From the NCBI RefSeq assembly GCF_050908995.1, contig NC_135123.1, forward strand, positions 7,564,001 to 7,628,000: a stretch of 64,000 nt of DNA, read 5' to 3'. Both the position numbers and the translations under genes were made by a program. Source of the stretch: Andrena cerasifolii. Its lineage: Eukaryota > Arthropoda > Insecta > Hymenoptera > Andrenidae. Below the pieces are notes generated by a model. It saw only the letters and a list, made by a program, of their open reading frames with translations, had not been told where the DNA came from and did no database searches. Below are positions 35,958 through 45,946 of the stretch, piece by piece. Within the stretch, counting starts at the first letter, position 1; every line of letters starts with the position of its first letter.

Positions 35958-36665
35958 ATGCCACGACGAGGACGTGCATCTGCTCCTCCACCAAGGACGT
36001 ACGTATCCCTTCATTTCTCTACCGCGACAGTACCTCTGATTTCTTAATTATTGCGAACTCCATCAGCGCGCTGCTCGATGCGCAACGTGACGTTCATGTT
36101 AATCGAATTACACGTATACCTTGGGTTTTTGCCATAAGCATGTTCGAGAACAGTACGTAAATAATTTACGCTCCGTTTCAGGGTTAGGCGAGCTGCCCCA
36201 GCCCCAGCTCCGGCTCCAGTCGCAGCTCATCCTCCAGCACATGTTCCTGCATCGACACCAATGGTTGCTCAACCACAGCAGCCATCCCTCATGGGACAAA
36301 TGGCTGCTACCGCTGGCGGTGTAGCCATTGGATCTGCTGTCGGACACACCATTGGACATGCTATGACCGGTCTATTCAGCGGCGGCTCCAGCGAAGCTGC
36401 TGCCGCGCCCGCTGCAGCTCCTGTGGCCCAAAGTGCTTCTGCACCGGGTTCTGCACCTGCTACTGGCGCTTGTGCATGGGAAATCAAGCAGTTCCTGGAA
36501 TGCGCTCAGAACCAGTCTGACCTCAGTTTGTGCGAAGGGTTCAACGAAGCCATTCGCCAATGCAAAGCTTCCCACAGTAAGCGAACGCTTTAAACTGTTC
36601 CTTTAGGCTGTAAGTGGCGGAGAGGTACACGAAGCTGATCTGCCTTTGTTTCAGATATCATTTAA
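35958..36665 (+). CDS. Chchd2: CHCHD2, twin CX9C mitochondrial protein
   Basis: Exon 1 is 35958-35998 (MPRRGRASAPPPR). Exon 2 is 36182-36576; a third exon 36655-36665 adds the last residues and TAA if the GTAAGC donor at 36577 is used (148 aa, ending ASHNII). If that intron is retained, translation stops at 36593 (ending SKRTL). The product has a basic Pro/Ala-rich N-terminus (mitochondrial targeting), a hydrophobic Gly-rich central segment (GGVAIGSAVGHTIGHAMTG), and a CHCH domain with two CX9C motifs (CAWEIKQFLEC and CEGFNEAIRQC). This matches CHCHD2/CHCHD10: an intermembrane-space protein affecting MICOS, cytochrome oxidase and apoptosis. Length and order match the family (human CHCHD2 about 151 aa). 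A poly(A) signal follows at 36899. Confidence 0.92.
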
Positions 36666-36898
36666 GAAACTATTCTTGGACAAGTGGATAGTAGCAGGCG
36701 CCAAAATAGAAGAAATTTAGGAAATCAACGTTACATGAATTAATTTAATAATTCACACGAGAATTTTTTAGGTTCTACATGCTTATGTCCAAAAAGAAAA
36801 GTCGTGTCTACTATTGTCTATTATGTATTACACAATGTTGCGATCTGTTCCTAATTCGAAGTGACATTAGAAACGCCTTTATGTTTAGACAATTTATG

Positions 36899-36904
36899 AA
36901 TAAA
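36899..36904 (+). terminator. Poly(A) signal AATAAA for CHCHD2
   Basis: Canonical AATAAA about 235 bp after the CHCHD2 stop. Confidence 0.6.
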
Positions 36905-37097
36905 CTAATTTCTATGTACACCCATGTCATTCGTATTTGTTCAACCCTTAAATCGTGAAATTGTCACGGACTAAACGACACTGTAATCATCCAATCACCC
37001 AACATAAGATATTCGTAGATATTCTGGTAAATGGCGTTCTTTTATTCGGTATAAATTATATGATGCAATAGCGACGTTCGAATTGAAATTTGTGTTT

Positions 37098-37680
37098 ATG
37101 CCAGGGAGCAATTGTTGCTGGTACAATTACTAAACCCAGTGATTCATCGCATTCCATTGATAACCCTAGAGCTAGTACATACCAAGGGCCTTGAATATAC
37201 AAATAGCAACGTTTACGTTGCGCTCGAAGTGAAACCGATCACTGTAGTTGTAAAAGATTCTTTTTTACCACAGTTTCTTGCACAATTTAAATAGTATATA
37301 TCTATTTAGGTTCAAGGCGAAAAGCGCGCCAAACAGCAACGGCCAGGCTTCAACGTTCAAAAGCGCTGCTGGTACCGCGGCAGGAGTTGCCGTTGGTTCT
37401 GTTCTGGTGAGTGTACAATATTAACGGTTTGTGTTCCATCAACGAATGTCAATCTGATCTTTCGACGTTCAAGGGGCAAGTGATCGGTAGCAAACTCGTA
37501 GGGCGCGCGTCATCGGCGAACGCAGAATCCCGTGACTCTGCCGAGATGCAAGAGCTTTGCGTTCCTGAAATACGGGAGTTCTTCGAATGCGCGTCGACAA
37601 CCGAGAACTTGGACACGTGCAAAGCCTTTCACAATACGTGGATGAAATGTCAGAACAAATACAAACATTGTGAGAATTAG
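37098..37680 (+). CDS. CHCHD2-like tandem duplicate
   Basis: Exons 37310-37406 and 37474-37680 encode a diverged CHCHD2: a Ser/Ala-rich linker, the hydrophobic segment AAGTAAGVAVGSVL, and a CHCH domain with both CX9C motifs intact (CVPEIREFFEC and CKAFHNTWMKC), ending KHCEN at TAG. The 67-nt intron 37407-37473 is absent from the first copy. The N-terminus is uncertain. ATG 37098 could open a 23-nt exon (MPGSNCC) with donor GTACAA, giving about 108 aa. Alternatively exon 1 of CHCHD2 (ending in phase 2) could splice directly to 37310, since phases match. It would be a second intermembrane-space CHCH protein or an alternative product of the same locus. Confidence 0.75.
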
Positions 37681-37797
37681 CCGATGCGTCGAATGAAATA
37701 ATACGGTAGAATGAGAAAGGTAAGCGAGAATGTTAATCTTACCCCGGCTACAAGAGCAGTCAAAGACATGTGAGAAATTAATGATTTAAGAACATAG

Positions 37798-37803
37798 TTT
37801 ATT
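37798..37803 (-). terminator. Poly(A) signal for Miro
   Basis: AATAAA on the minus strand (TTTATT on plus), about 80 bp after the Miro stop. It lies between the two convergent genes. Confidence 0.55.
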
Positions 37804-37883
37804 AACTTAACGCGTTTCTCAAATACGACTTTATACTCGACCAAAGGAGGCAGTTAAGTGTGCAAGAAAAGGAGTATGGTAGA

Positions 37884-40800
37884 CTATCTTTTCTCTGTGT
37901 TCAAGACGCGCATCACCACGAAGCCGGCGACCGTGGCTACAGCAATTCCCAGACCAGCCTTCCACCAGACGATAGAATCCCCTTGCATCAGTCCAAATTG
38001 ATTTATATGTCTGAAATGTTAATAGTTATATTTCATAGCGCACACGTAAACATTTACTTAACTTCTCAATCCCACAAGCGCGTGTAAATACACACGTTTG
38101 CTTCGCGGTTAATCGAACAATAAACTCGATAATACTATCCTACCACGAGAATAGATTAATATTACAATCTCGATCTCGACACACTTTAATGCACACACAC
38201 GCACACACACAGTTGTGAGAGAAGGAATCGATTATAGCTTCGAAATACATGTATTACAGAAATACCAAGGCAAGTATCATAGGATCAAACATATGTCATG
38301 CTCATGCAAAATACCAGTATTATTTTATATTGTAAGTCGTGAGCACACCGTGAAATGAAAAGAAACTTGTAATATAGACAAAAACCTTGTAAAAGAATTC
38401 CACCATTGCGTGGGAGAGGGTTTGTCAAGCAACACGTGGACCATACGCCTGAAACGACTGAAAAGACGTAAGACTTTGTTACGAGTAGCCTCGATCATGC
38501 GGCAATCTTTTCATCTGAGCAAATCGCCTAACACATTCGACAGATTGTACAGTTTGCTCTGTAGACGAGCAACGAGGTGGCAAGAGGAAATGTGATTCAC
38601 GATTTGCTCAAGCTTACAATGTTTACGGTGTTGCAAAAATTCAGACCAACCTGTCTTTGTAAAATAATACCCATGCTCCTTGAAAGCGGCTAAACATGAA
38701 ATCTCATTATTAGTGTCTAAGAGTCATTCAATTCGACGAATATACTGTGTTTCTTAAAGGCTACGAAAAAATATCAAATAAACATATCCGACAGCATTAG
38801 ACAAATGCAATGCAACCCTGGATCTATATACGATATCTTTCGCAATGGTTTCAAATAAACATAACTGCTCCGTAAGGATTACGAAAAATCTTTCGAGCAC
38901 TGCCATACTCGTACGAAATGTATACTTAACGATAATAAATAGTCGGGTGAATGGAACTTACGGGAAAGCTGCCATTGTCGCTAGTTTCACGAAGATTTCG
39001 CGCCGCACGGTACGAGAAATGCTGTAAGGTTGTGGTGGCATCAGTTTGTACTTATTGCAAAAACTTACTGGCTGTAGCAAATATTCTTGCTTCACTTCCG
39101 ACAGATCGCTCTTATTTGCTACTATAAGAACAGGAATCTTACTATCCGCAAAGTATTTCTGGAAAAAGAAACGGGGGGATATCGATTCCATTGTAAAGCC
39201 ATAGCGGATGTTTCGTATGCATTTGTTTGAAGTGACCAAGGGGATGCTTACAATGTAAATTCGTGCGATATATTCAAACGACTTAGGATTACTGGCATCA
39301 TATACAAGAGCTGCCGCGTCACACTGAATCTGCGCTGGAGTTAGAGCATCCTGAACATTATGTATGTTTATGTCCCGCAGGATTATTGTCTTCTCTTGAC
39401 CGTACACATGCACCGTGTTCACAGTTACGTGTGAATTCGCTGGGACCACTTCGTCGGTTAATTTCTGCAATTGTAGCGGGTGTTACCAAAATATTGTCAG
39501 ATTTACATTGCAATATGTATTTATGCACGTACACATGCATATACCTCGAGTTTCGGATCAACGAACGTTCTACATAGCGTTGTTTTCCCGCTACTCTTTG
39601 GGCCAATTACGTGACAACTATAAACATTCCTGTTTGATTGCTTTTTTGCCAAGTCCAATTTTTTCTCGCGCGTGACTAGGATTGCGTTTGTTTGGCATTC
39701 GTTATTATACATGTTGTAACCTAGATATGCCATGTACTCTAACGTTTTTCGTACATTATTGAGAGTTAATAGCGCCCATTGACACATGTACCCTTGAAAT
39801 GTGATCCAACCCTGTTGAAAAAGTAACAATACAGACCAGGGTTGACTAACTGGTGGCTCGCGAGCCACCGGGGGCACCTCCGCCTTGCTGCCACGCTGAA
39901 CGGCCTCCTCCATACCTCCCAGACTCTGACGATCGCAGTCAAAAAGAGAAGGAAAGAAGGAGGAATCGACTGCGATCGTCAGAGTCTGATCGGAATGGAG
40001 AGGGGCCGTTCAGCGTGGCAGCAAAGGCGGAGGTGCCTCCGGTGGCTCGCGAGCCACCAGCTTGTCAACCCTGATATAGACGAATCAGAGGGCATAATGA
40101 ATTAACAGTTTTGATAATTAAATGAGAAGAACCAAACCTTCTCATTAGTTGGTACAGTGTACTTATATTCATCGCTCCAGGGTGGAGACAAGCACCTCGA
40201 GAACAACGATTCCAATTCTGAGGGCGAAAGAGCACCATCCCGATCTCGGTCATGTTGCATAAATAACAGTGTTAAAAATTCTTGTCCCTTATGAGATAAT
40301 TCAGTTGTGCAACCAGTAGGCACCTTCAATCTATTCAACGCAGGGAAAACTCATTAAATACGAATGAAACAAGCGTCGTAAATGCTGCGCGTTAATTGCA
40401 TACTAACTGTGGAAGTATGTATTCTTTGGACATTTGTAACTCATTGTCGTAGCCAAATTTTCTCAACACGGCCCAAGTAGTTTCATTTCTTCCCCGTTGT
40501 ATGAATAGACACTGAAGATACATAAAGCCTACAAATAACAAAAGACGTTTTCGTATATTGATTTTTGCAAATTGTAACGTGCAGTATACCTTTCATGGTA
40601 ACACATCCATTGCAAACCCCGTCTTGAATATTTTTCGACAATACAGCCTTGACATCCTCCAACACCTGCGGCTGCAACGGAGTGTTGAAGCACCATTGCT
40701 GAAATGCATTTAGCTCCATATCGTTTAGCAAACCGTCATTATCCAAATCGCATATCTAAAATACGAAGAAACTTGTATTATACACGCCTGGCAAACGAAA

Positions 40801-41745
40801 CGTTCGAGCTCCGGTATCTCGACTTACTTTAAAAATTCTCTGTAGCGCAATTTTACATTCCTCTGTAAGCTAAACATTGGATCACATTAGTAAGTCCAGA
40901 TTCTAACAAATCATACGCGCTTTGAATTGAATTTTACCTCTTGAGCATCATAATTGTATAACGGTGTAGTGGGATGTAAAACAGCTTTTTGTGCATAGTA
41001 AAATGTTTCGGAAACATTTTGCAATGTTTTGGCAGAACACTGAAACAGAGTAGGTCGAAATCAGTCTCGGATCAATGGTAATGGTTTCAATATGTAGCGG
41101 CGCGATCGCAGCTTATCATTACCTCGATACAACTTTCGATTTCAGTGAATTCCTTCATTATAGGGTACACAGCCTACAACCAAAAACAACATTATGCTCC
41201 ATTACGTAATTTAAATAAAACATTCTTAAACATCATCCAGAATATAATCCAGAAACCTCGATAGTAGAATAGTCTACAAGGTCGATCTTGTTCCCCACAA
41301 GTACCACTGGACAGCGATTATTAGACGCGCATCTCCTGATCAGCGGTAGCCAATAAGTAGCTGCTCTGTCCAACGTATCCTCATCCACCACAGAATATAC
41401 AACGCAAATTACGTGCGCTTTTTGAATCTCATCGGCCAACTGATCCTCCGTTTGTTCAGCAGCTGCAAGGCAAAGGTTGTTACAAAAGGTCACGGCGGTG
41501 AGTCGTGCTTAGAGGAACAGCGACTGAATGCTTCGTTCGCACGCACCTGAATAATCAACGATGTGCGTGGGCACCTGCTCGGGCGTAACGTCCGCGGGTA
41601 TAGTGATCTCTTCGGCTTTAAAGGGAACATCTTCCGCGTACTCCTCGCTGACTAGCGACAGTATCAGAGAAGTCTTGCCGACTCCGCGGTCGCCGATCAA
41701 CAGAATTCTAACGCTGCGCCTGGGCGCGACTGGACGTTGCACCAT
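37884..41745 (-). CDS. Miro: Mitochondrial Rho GTPase Miro (RHOT), complete, 12 exons
   Basis: Exons (minus): 41745-41547, 41462-41257, 41173-41123, 41039-40938, 40869-40828, 40755-40590, 40528-40408, 40330-40138, 39811-39545, 39464-39252, 39158-38962, 38010-37884. All junctions are GT-AG with matching phase, giving 627 aa. Domains: N-terminal GTPase with GDRGVGKTS (18-26) and NKID (124-127); EF-hand 1 (DLDNDGLLND, about 203); EF-hand 2 (DRDRDGALS, about 323); a second GTPase with GPKSSGKT (about 430) and NKSD (about 535); and a C-terminal tail anchor (VWWKAGLGIAVATVAGFVV) before NTEKR. Miro sits in the outer mitochondrial membrane and links mitochondria through Milton/TRAK to kinesin and dynein in a Ca-dependent way. 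The start is the first in-frame ATG (MVQRPVAPRR). The tail-anchor exon follows a 951-nt intron. Confidence 0.96.
39837..40073. mobile_element. hAT-type palindromic MITE in Miro intron 8
   Basis: A 237-bp nearly complete palindrome. Ends are CAGGGTTGACTAACTGGTGG and CCACCAGCTTGTCAACCCTG. The flanks are 8-bp direct repeats ATACAGAC (39829-39836) and ATATAGAC (40074-40081), one mismatch. The arms include GGTGGCTCGCGAGCCACC, itself palindromic, and GACTCTGACGATCGCAGTC pairing with its inverse near 39968-39987. CAGGG termini and 8-bp TSD are typical of hAT non-autonomous elements. No coding capacity of its own. Confidence 0.85.
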
Positions 41746-42600
41746 AGTGACTCGACGAAAACCCTTACCAAGCGTAACAGCGGCGTTCACCGCCTAATTC
41801 CTCGAGGGCATTTTCGATCCTTCCTAACGGGAACTTCCGTGCTCTCACCCTAACCTATAAGCTCGCACCTTACCACCGCAACAGCATCCAAAACGTCACT
41901 TCTCGGCAATTTCTCGATTCCTCACGCCGACATCTTATCAGATGATTAGAATCTACGATCGGTAGCCACGATACGGCCCTCTCGGCCGTGTACGCGGAGA
42001 AACGCGTTGCTTCACCCGCTGCGATTGAACTTGCGCTTCGAGGGTGGGCTTTTCAAGGTTACGTTCAGTACCTCGAATGACAGTGTACACATGTAAAACG
42101 TACATACGCGCAGAAGGGAGTACGTGTGGGCATAAGGGACGATGAAACGAACAGAATACTCGGGTCCACGCACAGAACCGCCGGCACTGTTAACTTACGA
42201 ATTAACAGTTTGGTAAAACGAGCAATTCGAATGTTAATGGGGAATGGAAAATCGGCCTATTCCAGTCTATTCGTGGAATAAATATTATGAATCCGTAGCG
42301 CCCGCATTGGCCCGCATTTAAATCGCATGCTGTGATGGATGTGTATGAAGCCTGAAGCCTCGTAGAAATCGATAGCGCTCAAATATTTCGGCGTTTGGGA
42401 TTGACCTTTGGACATTTTTCTCAACGACCAGCACCGATTTATCTTCGAATCTCTGCAGATTGGCTTCTGCTTGTATTGCAATGCGATATTTGATCTTAAT
42501 CGATGTTATTAGAGCGTGTATTTTAAGGAATAGTCAATTCTGTAACCATTACTGAAGTTTGAACGTGTATATAGAGTTGGAAAGACGAAACATTTTCAAG
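41746..42600. other. Miro 5' flank and intergenic DNA
   Basis: No gene seen. The first 200 bp are moderately CpG-rich and would hold the Miro promoter; no TATA box is evident, as usual for a housekeeping gene. Confidence 0.4.
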
Positions 42601-42607
42601 TGTTTCA

Positions 42608-43080
42608 TTTTTAACCGACTTCAAAAAGGAGGAGGTTATAGATTTGAACCGTATCAATTTTTTTTTATATATTGACCGATTTTGATAATCTTTTTTTTAT
42701 TCGAAAGAGGGCGATGCCCCGGTGGTTCCATCCTACACTGATCATCAATATCGGCCCAATATTTGCCAGTTCTGGTTAATAATAAAGACTATTGTCACCT
42801 AATTATTATTATTTACGTTAAAAATAAAAAAAAATAAAATCGACTTGAAAAAAATAAAATTGTACTAAAAAGTAAAAAATAATTTTTTCCCTTATATAAT
42901 CTACGACTCTTATATTTTTTAAGTCGCCGCTTCATCGTTTGCACTGCGTAAATCTGGCGCCGCCTTAAAATATACGAGGGTCGTAGATTAAATAAGGGAA
43001 TAAATTATTTTTTACTTTTCAGTGCAATTTAATTTTTTTGAAGTCGATTTTAATTTTTTTTTTTTCAAATTTTTAAATCT
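42608..43080. mobile_element. Dispersed insect repeat with internal inverted repeat
   Basis: Starts with AACCGACTTCAAAAAGGAGG, a sequence of the type widely dispersed in insect genomes (recognised from memory, family name not known). Inverted arms 42837-42923 and 42964-43051 pair, sharing AAAATCGACTT / AAGTCGATTTT ends and a CCCTTATATAATCTACGA / TCGTAGATTAAATAAGGG core. The loop is about 40 bp. No coding frame. Confidence 0.5.
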
Positions 43081-44800
43081 GCCGAAAGCATATTCCAATA
43101 CTATCTCTTCTTCGCTCGGTTTTATCGTTCTAACATAATAAAATAAGCAGCACGGGTAGACGGTAAAACAAGTACAAAACATAAGTACGACTGATTGCGT
43201 CCATTATCTCGGGCGAAAGAACATTCTTACTGTTCTATTTGTTTTTCCGTATTGGCATGTGTAATTACTTGTACTATTAGTATGCCTGATTAACTAAGGA
43301 AGCGGGCATTAATGAAACAATTAATGGGTCGTTAATTCGCGGTGTAATTAAATAATTTTAACAAACGCACCGAAGCTGACGCGTGCGACCACCCGTTCGC
43401 GTCAAATAGGGAAAATTCAATTCTTCCGGCGTCTGTGAAGTGGTGCAAAGTTAGAGTAGATAATAGAGTTATGATATACGCGCGACTATTGTTGCTAATT
43501 AGCACAGCTTTGTGCAATTAGCGATAATAAGAGAATAACGTTCTGTTTTGCAACAAGAAGAGATGGAAGTGAATCTTTATTATCTCCCGGCTTGTTTGTT
43601 TCATTGGACAGTTTACAGATTGGTATATTCCGGATTGCGCTTTCTTCCTAACCCCCCAGGAATATAAAAATACAGACAGACCACTTAGGAAATAAACAAA
43701 CTGATAACCTTTATGCATATAGTCACCTGAGGGTTCAAAACTCATTATCATGCCGCATTATCCCGCGCTCGAAGACATTGATGACCTACAACATTTTATT
43801 TCTCGGCAACAGTATTGAAAATCTTCAAAGCGGATTGCGAAATATTGTTAAACGAAGTTGCACACTTTCTAATAAAACCATTGTGCTAAACTAACGCTGC
43901 CTATTATTTACATATACCCTTCAACCCTTACTTATTACGCACTTCAATCATTAAGGGAGGAACCTGGTGTAATCGGCGGAAATCAAGGCTCTGTTTGCGA
44001 ATTTTTTGTAAGGAAACTATACGTGCAATCATTACAGAACTTTCAGGCTACACGAGTATGTATTTCAAGAAGCGAAGAAATAATTTTTTATAAAAAAAAT
44101 TAACGCGGTAATTTCAAATGGAGCAAGTGTTTCCGAGCGGCTCCGGGGTGGAAGTTGTTCAACTGCGTGCAGGTCTAGTGTCACTTGTAATGCCCTGAAA
44201 CCAAAAAACCAAATAGTTTCTCTCGAAATTTTTACTGGACGTGCAGAATTCCTTCCCCTACAGAGTGGAACTCCCGCGTCAGCATTGGATGTTTGTAAAA
44301 CATTTTATAACTAATTGAAGACGATTTTCTTCCTTAAAAGTGTGGGGAAAAATTGGTTCGCGCGTAACTCCCACAATTTTTCTTCAAATTCATCGGCAAA
44401 GTTCCACTCTGCAGGTTTGGTGTATAAAGTACTCACCCCAAAGCATTTTGCTTTCAGATGATTAGCTCACCTGAATCGATGTACACCACCTGCAGCGGCG
44501 CGCCGTGCAGGGCTATCTTCAACGATTAATAACTTCGACAATTTTATACATTCCGACGATTTTTTTTGTTGCAATTACTCGCAAACGTGCCCACAATAGA
44601 TTGTGGAAAGTAAAGACTGTAACGATTATTTGGTATCAAAGTAATTTAGCGTCAAAGAAACTAACGATTTTACGTATCCAATAGAGCACTACCCCCTCAA
44701 TGAAATGTATTATCTTGGTACATAGTCCAATGTAGAAATGATTAAACGCTAATTTAGATTACACCTCTAAGTTCTCTGTAATAGAACTTAGATGACTTAA
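43081..44800. other. Intergenic, no supported gene
   Basis: AT-rich. TTAAGGGAGGAACC at about 43953 resembles the termini of TTAA-flanked elements nearby, but no partner end was found. Short imperfect inverted matches (CAGAGTGGAACT at about 44262, AGTTCCACTCTG at about 44402) suggest a degraded element. Confidence 0.4.
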
Positions 44801-45508
44801 GGGGAGGTTCCGGTCTAAAAATCGATTTTTGTTTCATTTCATTTTTCGAATGTTCAACCTATTAGGAATGCGCGTTTCAAAGGGGTTGTTGGAATTCGTA
44901 AAATTCCCGAAGTTATAGGCGTTTGAGTAGCGACTAATGCATGGGTAACAACCGGCCACTCGGTACTCGCGTAAAACTTTAAACGCGTTTCTCTCGAAAC
45001 AGTGTTCTCAAAATCGGCAGGACCTGTATCTCCAAAAGTTATTATCCGATTCGACTGAACCGTCTTTTATTTTGGAGAATACACTTCTGGCTAGCGGGGA
45101 AACCAAAAGAAAAATACAAAGATTGAAAATTTATAATTTTTAAAAGCGTCGAAATGACGGGAAATATAGGGAAAGGGTGATTTCAAACTTCAGGTGTCAT
45201 CATTTTCTAAAAAAGTGTCATTTTTGTAATTTTTCTGGTTCACCCCCTAGCCAGAAGTATATTCTCCAAAATGGAAAAAGGTTCAGTCGAATCGGATAAT
45301 AACTTTTGGAGACACAGTTCCCACCGATTTGGATGAATTTTTCGACGCCTCGACTTTAACGATTTAATTATAAGAAAAAATGTATTTCTATAACTTAAGA
45401 CATCCTTAATACAATGCAAAAACCCCCATTAAATTATATGCGGTAGTTTTCTTTTAATTAATTCCTAAAGATCACCTACTTTTTTGGACTCTAGACCGGA
45501 ACCTCCCC
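44801..45508. mobile_element. TTAA-flanked inverted-repeat element (piggyBac-like MITE)
   Basis: TTAA at 44797-44800 and 45509-45512 flanks a 708-bp element with perfect 17-bp ends: GGGGAGGTTCCGGTCTA left and TAGACCGGAACCTCCCC right. Internally a second inverted pair occurs: AAAAGTTATTATCCGATTCG near 45038 with CGAATCGGATAATAACTTTT near 45288, plus the TTGGAGAATACACTTCTGGCTAG match between them. No transposase frame. It lies about 400 bp upstream of the hexamerin promoter. Confidence 0.75.
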
Positions 45509-45892
45509 TTAAGCTTTCTAAGGTAGCTATTACAGCTGATCGACACTAATAATCTGAACCTTTTCTTCGCCACGAAATTGCTTCAGGTTTTATGAGAAAT
45601 AAGAACTGAAACTCCTGATAAATTGAAAGGAAATGGCAATAGACTAATGATACGGGGAGTAACAGTTAGCTGTAGTGTTTGAAATAATGTAATCAGGCAC
45701 GTACCACCGAATTCCTAATGCAACATCCTGATGCACTATCTGGTTGATGATGGTACATGTCATTGGTTAACCTTCGATCGGATACGTCGAATACATTCGA
45801 AATAGGAAGGGATATCGCGCGAAGACTGCGAAATCTTGAGGGAGGTGGGTCGGCAGGTCGCCGATAGCCCGCCTTCTTCGATAGGATTCGGG

Positions 45893-45900
45893 TATAAAAG
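45893..45900 (+). promoter_or_regulatory. TATA box of the hexamerin gene
   Basis: TATAAAAG about 54 bp upstream of the hexamerin ATG, the right place for a strongly, tissue-specifically expressed gene with a short 5' UTR. Confidence 0.75.
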
Positions 45901-45946
45901 ACTGGACTAACAGGCAGTCTGCATCGCATCATACCATTGAATCACA

